NCBI GenBank assembly: GCA_019096195.1
Contig: JAGTXK010000072.1
Coordinates: 124,001 to 188,000 of the forward strand
DNA from: Boletus sp. NGJ
Lineage: Eukaryota > Basidiomycota > Agaricomycetes > Boletales > Boletaceae
Direction: 5' to 3'
DNA: 64,000 nt
A program made the translations under genes and the position numbers. This document shows positions 22,410-33,866 of the stretch, piece by piece (position 1 is the first letter of the stretch; every line of letters begins with the position of its first letter). Under the pieces are notes generated by a model that saw only the letters and a list, made by a program, of their open reading frames with translations, made no database searches and was not told the origin of the DNA.

Positions 22410-25400
22410 TTATGCAGTAGTACCATATGCATTATGAGCAAGTGTACTGTATAGGTTCATAGCCGAGCTCCCGTGCATTTCAGGAATGGTTCCGCTCAGT
22501 CTAAAGTCCCTGCTGCTCGCCCCGACCGAAAACGCGATCGTCCCATTCGGTCGCGTCCATCCCTGTCGGACGACATCCCAGATCGACACGTCATACCGCG
22601 ACAGCGTGACCGACGCCTGACCCGTCTGGCCCGGCTCGAGCGCCACGTTTGTGAACCCTTTCAGGATCGAAGGGGGCTCGTTCGCCGAAGCGGGGTGGTG
22701 CAGGTAAAGCTGGGGGATCTAAGGAAAGGTGAGTTCAAACGAGAGAATGGACGAAAAAAAAAAGGTCCTACTTCGCCACCGTAGAGTGAGCCCTCGTTTC
22801 GTACGTTGAAAGTGACCTGATATGCGGGCACGTGAAGCCTACGATGGTCAACGGTTGTAGCCCCCACGATGTCCACAACGGAAACGCTCACCAGAGCGCA
22901 GTCGTCGAGCCCTCTGCGATGGGCGATGCGCCGCCGTTCTCCCAGTTGTCGATCAACCACGTGTCGGCGCTATCCACCACCGGTTCGACTTTTTGGATCT
23001 GAAGATCGGAATACTCAAAGGTGGTGTAACTCAGCCCAAAGCCAAACTCGTAGCGCGGGGTAATATTTTTCTGTCGCGTAGGCCCAAGTCAGGGATGGCA
23101 AAAACGAAAAAGAGAACAAAACTCACATAGTCAAACCATCGATAGTCGATGTAAAGCCTGAGTGGGTGTGAGAAGGTCCTTGTCGAGAATCTGGAAAGCG
23201 TACCCCTCGGTGTAGTTGATCGACAAAATGTCCGTAGCAGTTCCACCAAAGACAGGCTGAGCGGGGTAATCGGACACGTTCTTTGCGATCGTGTACGGTA
23301 GTCGTCCAGACGGGTTCCAGTCCCCATACAACACATCCACGATCCCATTCCCAGCCTCGTTCCCTCCCAAGCTCGCCCAAACGATCTACATTGTCTGTTA
23401 ACAACTCGTTTTGATGATGCACTGCAAAGGGAGGGGACTAACAGCAGTGACGTTTGGATGTTCAACCCAGGGCTCAAGGATCAACGGACCGACGCTGTTC
23501 GTGACGACGATCGTGTTGTTGTTCTGAGCCGCGACAGCAAGGATGAGCTGATCGCCTTGATGCCAAGCCGTTAGGTTCTGCCTATCGCCTGCGTTCCCAT
23601 CGACAGTGATGTAGCCCTATACCAAAGGTCAGTGATGGCACCAACGAAGCGTGTCGTTTATCGCACCTCGCCAGAGTCCGAATTCACAAACACGATGGCA
23701 ACCTCCTTGTCGATGACGTCGTTCCCAGCCGAGTCGAGGTCCCAGTCATCAAAGTCCCAGGACACGCTCGTTTGGTCCCATCTGGCGCGTGCCTGGATAG
23801 CTTCATAGGGCTGGGTCAAAATATATCAGTCGCATCATTAGAGGATCCCCCCCGAGAAAGTCACGCACGGAAATAAGATACGTAAAGTTGTCGGTCCTGC
23901 ACCGCTCGTTAACGCGCGCACAAAGGATACTATCTAGCACGGGAAACACACCCAGATCCCCATCCCATAGCCAAAATGCCGGTAGGGTCACCGCCCTGGT
24001 CAACGTACTCGTTTGGACCGGATATGGGCGGTGCGGCATCGCTGCCCACGAGAACGATGCTTCTTGGCTTGTCCAAGGGCAACACGCCCTCGTTCTTCAA
24101 CAAAACTATGCCACCTGCTGCGATCTGGCGCACGACTGTTGAGTGGTTAGCCTGGACATTGACGTAAGGATTCGTGGAGGGGTCAAGAGGGTCGTTGCTA
24201 TTGAAAGATACGGGTGGGTAGTACTCGTCCTGATGCAGATAGTACCACGCGGCGACGATACGTGTAGCCATGTCGTCGAGACGGGCCATTGAAATGGTGT
24301 CATTCATGACGAACGCGGTGAGATTGCCGCCAAAGTAGGAAGAATAGGTAGAATTTTCACCAAAGAGGACTCCCCCGGGCATGTTCATCTGCAGAAAGAC
24401 GGATGATTCAACACGCGGGCATGAGAATGGGGCGAGATACTTGCATCGAGGCCAGCGACCGCACTCAGGGTCTCTGTCGTGGCCGCCCAGTCGGACATGA
24501 TAACTATGTGTCCATTCCATTGCTTGGCATCAAATTCAGCGACGGATGAGATACATTCACTTACACCCTTGGAATCCAAACTCGCGCTTCATCATGTCAT
24601 TCAGAGTTTTGTTGTTGTTGCAAGCGTACGAGTCATTCACCAAGTCTACATTATTAAAATGAAAATAAGCTGCACAATATAAAAGGATCGAAAGACTCAA
24701 CTGTAGCTACACATGATCGAAGATACGCCTGCCATGACAGAGCGCATGAAAGGTTGCGCGTATATTTCGTGTTCGGTTCTATCGTCGACATTCGAAGACT
24801 CCTGTGTTCTCTTCCACTCTTGCTCACTATTCCAGCACGACAAATCAACGTTTATCGAAACAAAGACGATGATCACACACTTGTTGATGTAATGCTTCGC
24901 AGTGGCTTGTACACCTCCTGCTTGCATACCAAGGATGGTTTCGAACGCAGCCTCCCCGGAGAGGAACGGATCAGCACCGAACCCTTCCCAGTTCCGGCCA
25001 CCCTGAGCGATACGGCCCATGTTCATCATTGGGCCCAGCGCCATGTGAGCACCCTTTCCTTTGAATTCTTGGCCCATGTAGAGACCACGGGTACGCATCA
25101 ATGCGCGGTTCCACCTGCATACAGATCAAGGGTCGGCGAGTGAATGACAAAGGACGGGCGAAAAACGCACGTGGATGCAGTAGTTATGCCCGCGGGGAAA
25201 GACGTGACGTCGGCTGCGAACCGCACGCCTAGCGGTGAGTCCTATGTAGACATGTCTTCAGCCGATCAAGTAGGTCGGATCAAAAGCGGGTTACCTCTAG
25301 ACACAGTCCGGGGAAATCTCCCACGGGACCAATGTTACCCACGCATCTACCGTTTATGCCGGTGGTCAGGTTTACTTTGTCCCATACGGTGAAATTGGCA

Positions 25401-25863
25401 ATCTTTGTGTCGCGTGTGAGACAGAGCGCGAGAACCGGATAGGTACAAGATCAACGCAATGCACGGATCAGGAACTCACGAGAGTTTTTGCCTTGGTGTA
25501 TGCCGCCGCCCATGCTGGACCAAAGTCGGGAACAATTTGGGGATCTGGGGTGACCGGAGGGGGGTACCAAGGATCCGTGACGGGATAAATCGGCGGATCG
25601 GGTGCCGTTGAGGGTGTTGGAAACGGGCTGAATGGATACTCGGAAATAGGAAGAGTGAGTGGTCCTGTCTCAGTTGCGAGGTATGAAGTAGGAGTATAAG
25701 ATGTGGTCGGCAGAGATATCGACAGGGTGGTTGTAGCACCTGAGCTAGTGCTACTAGAAGTAGACGAAGCCGGAGAAGAGGAGGGTGTGATCGATGTGGA
25801 GTTCAAGGACTGCCCTACAACAAAGGGCAGCAGCAGCAGTGGCAAGAGCCTGAAGGACCTCAT
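22410..25863 (-). CDS. Secreted GH3 beta-glucosidase (paralogue A)
   Basis: A glycoside hydrolase family 3 beta-glucosidase, which cuts cellobiose and related beta-glucosides to glucose outside the cell. The start at 25863 gives a clear signal peptide (MRSFRLLPLLLLPFVVGQS), followed by a Ser/Thr-rich linker. Catalytic-domain blocks in order are GLCLEDSPLGVRF, RNWEGFGADPFLSGE, GVQATAKHYINNEQE and GFVMSDWAATTETL; the Asp of SDW is the expected nucleophile. The second domain has AAGGIVLLKNEGVLPLD and YGDWNPSGRLPYTIAKN. The C-terminal fibronectin III-like domain ends near FRLSGTIP. Many short introns are present. After GTIPE the frame continues about 24 more residues to a stop at 22410, whereas its partner at 26951 stops two residues after GTVP. 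This tail borders the repeat island and looks like a late extension. It is head-to-head with paralogue B. Confidence 0.9.
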
Positions 25864-26950
25864 CGCAAACGGGGAGACCTCTGCAAGCAGTGGTCACATT
25901 CAAATCATTTATACGCCATGGTCCCGTCCTTTGTGCAGGCCACGACGTTCATCTAATTGTGGCCAGATTCTCTGCTTGTAGAAAAACCGTAAATAAATTG
26001 CGGGGAAACCTCGGTAAATGAGGATCACGTACTTGCAGGCAGAACATACATGACTGCCTTCACACGAAAGACGGTCAATCGGTCAACATGGGAAGTGGAA
26101 ACGAGGTGCGGGAGTGTCGGGCATCCGACGACTGGTGCCAGAAAACCGAGGACATTGTAAACTTACTTGATTCCAGGTGGAGTCTGTAACGGAAATAAGC
26201 AACGAAAAAAGGGCACGGAGTGAAAAACTCTAGTAACATATGATCACCGCGTGTTCGATGCCGCAAGCGGTTATGTAAGAAGCTGGCCAGCGGTGAACAA
26301 GGAGCCCGTTCAATGTAAGTATTAAGTAGCGTAGAGCTGCGGACGGATTGGAGAACGAAAATATACAATGGTGAGCTGTTTTAACTCATTCCGCAGCAGA
26401 TCTTAAAGGAGCACAGCGACGGAGCAAAAGTGAGCGGATATAGATCGCTAGTAGCTCTTCGGGCCATCACGGTGGTACTAGCCATCTCCTCCCACCGACT
26501 TATCGCCATTTCTACTTTTTCTACGGGGTGCCATTCAACCAGATATTCGTCAATGACATGAACGAGTGTACCACCGACCTGGTCCCTGCCCCAGATTGTC
26601 ACGCACCTATCAAAAATATTAATCGGCTGTCACTCTGATGAGCTGGACATTGGTTCCCTGTCAGCTAATATCCATGGGGACCGCACCTGCACCACGGGGA
26701 ACCTTCACTCCCTACGGAACTTTTCGACGTGGAAAGTGTCTCGCTGACCATCATCAGATCATGCGTGCTATCAATGTCAATGTTGCAATGTCATTGGTGT
26801 CAAATAGCCGGCGCTTGCCCAGTCACACCCCCCCTCATCTGATTTAATCTTCATCTTACGTCCCGTATATTGGACTCACGACCTTTAAATACGCCTCACC
26901 ATGATTAATTGCGTGCGTTTCAGTTTGGCCCCACCTACACCCTTAGCGTG
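25864..26950. promoter_or_regulatory. Shared promoter region of two divergent beta-glucosidase genes
   Basis: About 1.09 kb between the two start codons. A TATAAAT box (minus strand, 25907-25913) lies about 45 bases from the start of paralogue A. A TTTAAATA box (26884-26891) lies about 60 bases from the start of paralogue B. TATA boxes at these distances suggest inducible transcription. A 73-residue minus-strand frame (26381-26602) inside it has no recognised domain, and I do not call it a gene. Carbon-catabolite control is likely for such enzymes but is not demonstrated here. Confidence 0.55.
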
Positions 26951-29900
26951 ATGGAACCGAACTTTTTCAGGCTCTTGTTCTTGCTACTATTCGCGCCGTA
27001 CTTCCTCGTGTGCGACGCCCATGCTCATGATTCGTCTCCATCACATTCACATCCCTGGTCTCCACCCTCAACTTCAACGAGTGCGCCTCAGTCCTCTCCT
27101 TCCAGCACCACCTCTGCGACTGCGACTCCGTCCGCTCCTTCCACCACTGCGCCAACCTCGTCTGGTACCTCACCGAGTCCGTCCTCATCTGGCAATTCTA
27201 GTGCTACCTTCAACTCTTCGACTACGACATCCTCGCCAACCTCGAGCCTGTCTCAGTCCGGGCCTCTTACTATCCCAATTTCAACGTATCCCTTCAGCCC
27301 ATTCCCCACACCCACGCTCCTTCCAGAACCACCAGTCTTCCCTGAGACTGACCCATTATACCCTCCCCCCGTTAGCCCAGATCCAGTTATCGTCCCCGAC
27401 TTTGCACCTGCATGGTCCATCGCGTATTCCAAGGCTCAAGCATTGGTTCGTATCGACTTCTTCTGCTCCCATTTATCCCGCCACAACTGACCTTTTTTTT
27501 GGTCATGTTGTAGATTTCCAACTATACAATTGCACAAAAGGCCAACATTACCACTGGTGTTGGTTGGGCTATTGGTCCCTGCGTGGGAAATATTCCCCCA
27601 GTCGTCGACTTCCCCGGTCTCTGTCTTCAGGTATTTAGGTCCTTTCATCGTTAACGGTCCTTTCATCTCAAACCTGTAATAGGACTCGCCTCTCGGAGTC
27701 CGCTTCACCGATCTAGTCAGCTCGTTTCCAGCCGGTATTACCGTCGCGTCATCGTGAGTAGCTCCCCCCCCTCCTTCACCATAACGGTCCTGACGTTTGC
27801 TGCAATAGATGGAACCGTGCTTTCTTCCGCGCACGTGGACTCGCGATGGGCCAGGAATTCAAGGCCAAGGGTGTCAATATTGCCCTTTCCCCTATGATGA
27901 ATCTTGGACGCGTCGCTCAAGGTGGACGTAACTGGGAAGGTTTCGGTGCTGACCCGTTCCTTGCTGGAGAAGTCGCATACGAGACCATTCTCGGTATGCA
28001 ATCTGGTGGTGTCCAGGCCACCGCCAAGCACTTCATCAACAAGTTGAGTTGGCCGGCGGTTTCGCATAGTTTTTGATTGTTTACCCTTGGCAGCGAGCAA
28101 GAATATATGCGCACCCAAGAATCCTCCAATGTCGATGACCGGACCCAGCATGAGATCTACGGGCAACCATTCATGCGTTCCGTGATGGCTGGTGTATCAG
28201 CAGTCATGTGTAGCTATAGTCAGTAACATTCACCTGAATGTGCTCGCGCTCTAACCGCTTCTCAAGACCTTATCAATAACACATATGCCTGCAACAATAA
28301 CAAGACCTTAAATGACATACTGAAAAGGGAATATGGTTTCCAGGGCTGTAAGTACCTTTTTATTTGGTTGAATTCATGTACTGAATTGCCGAAAGTCGTC
28401 ATGTCGGATTGGGCTGCAACTATGAATACGCTGTCAGCTGTTGAGGGTCTTGACGTCTGTGCAATTCGGCCGTCTACTATAGGATGCTTGTTAATAACCT
28501 CGATTTTACAGATGACTATGCCTGGAGACATCACATTTGACTCGGGCAACTCCTACTTTGGCGGAAACCTGACCGCATTTGTCCAGAATAACACCATCTC
28601 ATTGGCCCGACTTGACGACATGGCCACGCGTATTGTCGCTGCATGGTACTACTTGCACCAGGATCAAGACTATCCGCAGACGACCCTTGACTCTTGGAAT
28701 ACCAATGACCCTATCAACCAGCAAGTCAATGCCATGGACAACCACACTAGCGTCGTTCTGGAGGTCGCAAGTGCTGGCATTGTTTTGCTCAAGAACGAGG
28801 GTGTACTACCTTTGAAGAATCCCAAGAGTATCGTCTTGGTCGGAAGCGATGCTGCGCCACCCATGTCTGGCCCCAACGAATACCCAGACCAGGGTGGCGA
28901 CCCAACCGGGATCCTTGCCATGGGCTGGGGATCTGGGTATGCATACGCCTTTACGTTGATACCCGCGCGATTGCTGACTTGATTGAAAGCACGGACAGGT
29001 TCTCGTATCTTATTTCTGTGAGTCGAACTTGTCCCAGGCTGGATGATACTCACCCATCTATCTGTCAGCCATACGAAGCCATTCAAGCTCGCGCCAGAGT
29101 TGCTACATCCATTTTTTCGTGGGACTTTGACAATTGGGACCTCACCGCGGCAGCAAGCGCCGTCGTCGATCAGGAAGTTGCGATCGTGTTCCTCAACTCT
29201 GATTCCGGAGAGGTATACCATGACCTTGTCCGTTAGCTCATCGCTGACTTTCAGTACAGGGCTACATTACGGTCGATGGAAACGCAGGCGACAGAAAGAA
29301 TCTGACTGCTTGGCACGGGGGAGATCAACTCATCCTCGCCGTCGCCGCCCAAAACAACAACACCATCGTCGTTACAAACAGCGTTGGACCTCTCATTCTC
29401 GAACCTTGGGTTGAGCACCCCAACGTCACTGCTGTCGGTGTTCCTCGGACCCATACCTATCAATCTCTAATTGGGTGACAGATCCTCTGGGCCAGCCTTG
29501 GTGGAAGTGAAGCTGGCAATGCGATCACAGACGTGTTGTACGGGGATTGGAATCCATCTGGGCGTTTGCCATACACGATCGCAAAGAACGCGAGTGATTA
29601 CGTTCCACTTACTCTGGGTGGTGACCCAGCTACAATCCTGCAAATCAATTATACCGAAGGGTACGTTCTTTGATCTGACACTCCGTCGTGCTTACCAGTC
29701 CCTCAGACTTTTCGTGGATTACCGCTGGTTCGACGCTGTGAGTGAACACCCGGGAAACAGTCGACGTTTCTGATATGGTTTTACTAGCACAACACCACCC
29801 CTCGCTATGAATTTGGTTTCGGGCTGAGTTACACGACGTTCGAATACGCCAACCTCGCCATCACCCCCATCGCTTCCACGGACGTCCCAGAGTCGGCGCT

Positions 29901-30376
29901 CATCGATAACTGGACCGCGGGAGGCGCCTCTCCCATCGCCGAGGGCTCGTCCACGGCCCTGTGGTAATTCCCTTGCTCTCTAGCAGGAACGATATTCCGG
30001 CTGACTATCCTCTAGGCTTCACATGCCAGCGTTCCAGGTGACGTTCGACGTGTCGAACACGGGTCACTATCCAGGTGGCGACGTAAGCCCAGACATATCT
30101 TCTTTCGCTCCATCGCTCATCGTCCGTGTTCAGATCCCACAACTCTATTTGCACCACCCCGCTTCGGCGAACGAGCCCCCTTCGATCCTGAAAGGGTTCA
30201 CAAACGTGGCGCTCGAGTCGGGTCAGACGAGTCGGGTGTCGATCACGCTTTCGCGGTATGATGTGTCGGTGTGGGATGTCGTTCGTCAGGGATGGGCCAA
30301 GCCGAACGGGACGATCACGTTTTCGATTGGGGCGAGTAGCAGGGACTTTAGGTTGAACGGGACCGTTCCTGTCTGA
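26951..30376 (+). CDS. Secreted GH3 beta-glucosidase (paralogue B)
   Basis: The second GH3 beta-glucosidase, same fold and role as paralogue A. The start at 26951 gives a signal peptide (FFRLLFLLLFAPYFLVCDA), then a long Ser/Thr/Pro linker rich in SSTTSATATPSAPSTTAP-like sequence. Blocks in order are GLCLQDSPLGVRF, RNWEGFGADPFLAGE, GVQATAKHFINNEQE and GFVMSDWAATMNTL with the nucleophile Asp. They are followed by SAGIVLLKNEGVLPL, YGDWNPSGRLPYTIAKN, TPRYEFGFGLSYTTFEY and the C-terminal FnIII-like domain ending SRDFRLNGTVPV, TGA 30374-30376. The intron pattern and protein are close to paralogue A, so the pair arose by an inverted duplication. Numerous Asn-x-Ser/Thr sites fit secretion. Confidence 0.92.
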
Positions 30377-31441
30377 GTGCGGATTCTTTGATACCTCGGA
30401 CGAGATGCTTTGGACTGCAGTTGTTTGTATACCCATCTAATACTCGCACATTTGTTTTGTGAGAAATGCAGTCGATTTCGTCGAGCGCTGCACTGCGTTG
30501 ATGGTAGACCCAGACAATTTTAGCGCCTGCGCCCGTGTTTGTTCATCGCACTGTACCGCACGACTCATACAGGTAACTCTTTCGAAATTTCATGGTCTTG
30601 TTCGTGGCACTTTTGATGAGCCAGTCCCTCGACGGCGCGGATGACGGGGCGTAAGAGATGCACCGAGTCATGTCCAAGGTGTTGAGATTGGATCGGGGTA
30701 TCGACCAAGGGTGGGGCTTTATGAGATGGGTCCGTCGAACGTGAGTGTTGAGCGCCAGTCGTCGACGCTGAGCTAGTATCGGCGCGGGAGGACGGTATAC
30801 AGGCACACTGGGAGACTCACAGGCGACATACCTTGTCGTATGACCGAAACAGGATCCAACACACGCGAACGGTAACAGATGACCTAGGTCTCCAGCTTTC
30901 AGGGCTCGAGGACTTGGTTGAACGATACCCAGGGAGAGAGGACCGGGCGCGTCTCTCAAGGGGACGCGAGTGAACGTATGGGGGTACTACGTACGAGTAA
31001 ACGCAAATTATTGGGGTGGAACTCGGATGTCTTCAGATGACTTGAAGTACGCGAAGGGCCCTTCTCGGTGTGAAGGTTGTCTTTGGCTTGTTTGTCTTGC
31101 CCCTGACCAAAGATAACTATGTAGTGAGGCCAGCCGTCCGATCTTGTTGGTGTACATTATCGGGCCGTTCGGTCTCCGGATACAAACTCCACAAAACGAG
31201 CGTTGTGAAAAAGTATCAAGGGTGCATGGATTCAAAGCGACCACATACATGACATGAATTTCCGACTACAACATGAGCAACAAATAGCATGAGAGGCGAA
31301 GCGTGGAAGCAGGCCACAAAGCACGAGAATACGACATTGACGAGCAGAACAAAAATTGAAGTGGTAAAAAAAACATGGAACACAACAAAACAATTTCAAA
31401 ACGACAGGTATTTCAAGGTGGAATCCCGAACAAAAGACCAC
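30377..31441. other. Intergenic region between convergent genes
   Basis: About 1.07 kb downstream of both flanking genes. The longest frame (minus, 30543-30959, 138 residues) is Arg/Pro/Ser-rich with no domain, and its composition looks like chance. I see no RNA gene or repeat. Confidence 0.4.
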
Positions 31442-32747
31442 TCAGGCCTTGATAGACCACACCGTCTGGTAGACGCTCACCAGACCAGGGACGTAGCGCA
31501 TGTCACGAACGTATCCGTCGATCAGCTCGCCTATTTCTCGCTCAGTGAGCCCACCTTCCCTCAGAAAGGGTTTCAAGCTTTCCGCAAAGGTAGTCATCGT
31601 GTCGAGGTAAGCACGGCCCAAAGACCTCTGGCTCCGAGACCGGTGCCACTCTCCAATGGGAATGAGGTGCTCTTGGATACGACCGTCATGAGTGAACGTG
31701 CCAATTTCGCTTAACCAGTGGGGGATATGACTAGTTGTCTCATGAAGGCCAACATGTTCCAACAAATCATTGACCACCTTGAAGAACCGTGTGGCGCCGG
31801 GGGCATCGACGGCCGGGTTGCCATGGTAACCGGGAGCAAAGGCAACATACCGGCCAACTTCGCCAGAGATGAAGATGCCGCCACGCCTCAGAACACGAGC
31901 AGCTTCGCGTAACATCTCTGGATAGTTGGGTATCTGTTTGTGGAATTATGAAAAAGGAGTGGGATACCACGAATAAACGACATGCCGCCAGAGAAACGTT
32001 GCGTGCATGGACAAGGTCCATCACGCCGTCAGGCCAACGAAGGGGCTGCGTGACATCGAGGATCTCAAAGTGGGCGTTGGAGTGGGGACGCCGGGTCGCG
32101 ATCGGAACTGCATGTTGATGAAATTGATAACGGGAGCGAGGAACCAATAAGATTGAGGTTGCAGAACGAAAGCAACGTGTCGTGTACGTACCAATGTCTA
32201 CGCCGGAGAACCTGACGTGTCTAAATAGACTTGCCATATCCATCAACCTATAGGACACACGGATTAGGTGGATCAACGTCCAATCAGATGTAATCACGTA
32301 CCATTGACCGGTCCCCGTACAAAGGTCGAGGACGCGTTTCTGCCTGCCCGACTCGTAGGCCAACTTTTCGGCGACGGGACCGACAAAGTGAGAACCCAAC
32401 AGGTTGCGCAGAATTCTGTGCTGCGCGTTTAATCTCTAAGACGGGGTCGTCAAGTATGAGAGCTAGGAAACAAGGTATCGACACACCACTTGTTCCGCGC
32501 CGTCAACGGGCAATGGATATGGCAAGTTACCATGAGAATGGAAGAGCCGGCCACCATGCTCTCTGAAGTGGCCCGGGAACTCGTCTGCTCCCAGTTCAGT
32601 CAGAATCGAGGAGGTATCTGAAGAACCGTCGTCGTCGTCATCGTCGGATGAGCCTATGGAGTCCAGTATGCCAGAAGAGGAAAATCCATCCATATTTGCT
32701 TCATCGTCGTCCTGCAGATTGTGGCGGTTATGCAATTCAATCGCCAT
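31442..32747 (-). CDS. Class I SAM-dependent methyltransferase
   Basis: A predicted S-adenosyl-methionine-dependent methyltransferase of about 370 residues. The chosen start at 32747 gives MAIELHNRHNLQDDDEANMD, followed by an acidic Ser/Asp run and then the Rossmann core. Motif I is KRVLDLCTGTGQW, the post-I acidic residue is in VRFSGVDI, and motif II is in GVMDLVHARNVSL. ARVLRRGGIFISGE follows. The layout matches the fungal TAM/LaeA-like group (acidic leader, HGGRLFHSHGNLPYPLPVD, then motif I), whose members include regulators and small-molecule methylases. The substrate cannot be read from sequence. Several introns of 50-75 bases are present, and the stop is at 31442-31444. An in-frame upstream ATG near 32846 is a less likely start. 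Confidence 0.8.
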
Positions 32748-33866
32748 GACCAACTGAGGTGAGGAAGCGAAGGCAGAACAGTTTGCGTACTGGATTTGAT
32801 GGAGATGACAGTCCGTTGGCAAGACAAAAATTGGACGCCGCTGCAACTACTGAGTTTTATACCGATAGTAACTCAGCGAAACAGAGTAGAAGCTGGGCAC
32901 GAGGTCAAAACAAGCGGCCCTGTTGAGGACAGCGTTGAGATGGGAAACGTGCATGTGGGCCTGTCAAAATGAGAATACTTCTCAGGGCCAAATAAACGAG
33001 TCTGGGGGACAGGCGATGTTGCACCAGGCAATGGGACAGCGGACGAGCGGTGGAGAGGGTGAATCGCTGAGTCCGCGTGGATCCGGTGGACTCAGATTCT
33101 TGGCGCCACACGAACGGAAACCAGGCAAACAAAACAAAAAGCACGAAAAGATGGATAGAAGGAACGCATCAATCGGTGGCGAAAGATGCAGGTAATAGAT
33201 ATGATTCAAGGAAGACTCGCGTCGAATAAAAATGAACCAAAATTTTCATGAGCGAAATGGCGGTGGGAGGTGTACAGCCTGTTACGTGCGCCTGATCAGC
33301 GGAACCGCTTCTTGAAGACCGATTTGGACCCAGACACCCGCAACAACGCTGCACGCATGTCTGCATGGATCAGCCTGGCTATGATAAGTTACTAGTGTAA
33401 GCTCTCACGGGTTCGTTGCTGGCATTAAAAAAATGACAGCCCTGTGCTTTCCTTTAGCTTGACTACGTTGAAACCCCTTGTTTGGAACTGAGTTCACGCG
33501 GTCCCGCAAAGACCGCCAAAAGCAACAATCGCCCTAAGGCCGTGATTATGATAATTCTCGTCGAGCAAATTATAGGATTCTCAGGAACGACTTACCGTCA
33601 GCGACGTGGCTCTAGTGCACTTTGGTTTCGGTCTGGTGTCTGTGTACGTTCCAAAGGGCCGAGCTGCAAGTGGAATGAACTTCAGCTGTCAGTTTCCTAT
33701 TCACTTGGTACTAATTTGCTTCCGTTGGGCATGTGAACGCGTTTTAGGTGTGGATGTCACGTGGAGAGAGTTCCTAGCGTATATTTCCACACGGCTTCCT
33801 CCCCTAAACACATAAAGCAACAAGCCACAACTCCCGAGAGGTCTACAATCAAAACGAACACGGGCC
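32748..33866. other. Intergenic region between divergent genes
   Basis: About 1.1 kb that should hold the promoters of the methyltransferase and the DNA polymerase. Short overlapping frames near 32905-33200 exist on both strands, but neither has a domain or plausible start context. No repeats or RNA genes are seen. Confidence 0.4.

Noticed and set aside
26381-26602. 73-residue minus-strand frame between the two beta-glucosidases
   Set aside because: No domain, no conserved splice partners, and it lies inside the promoter region of both genes.
30543-30959. 138-residue minus-strand frame downstream of beta-glucosidase B
   Set aside because: Arg/Pro/Ser-rich composition without any motif, and no plausible start context.
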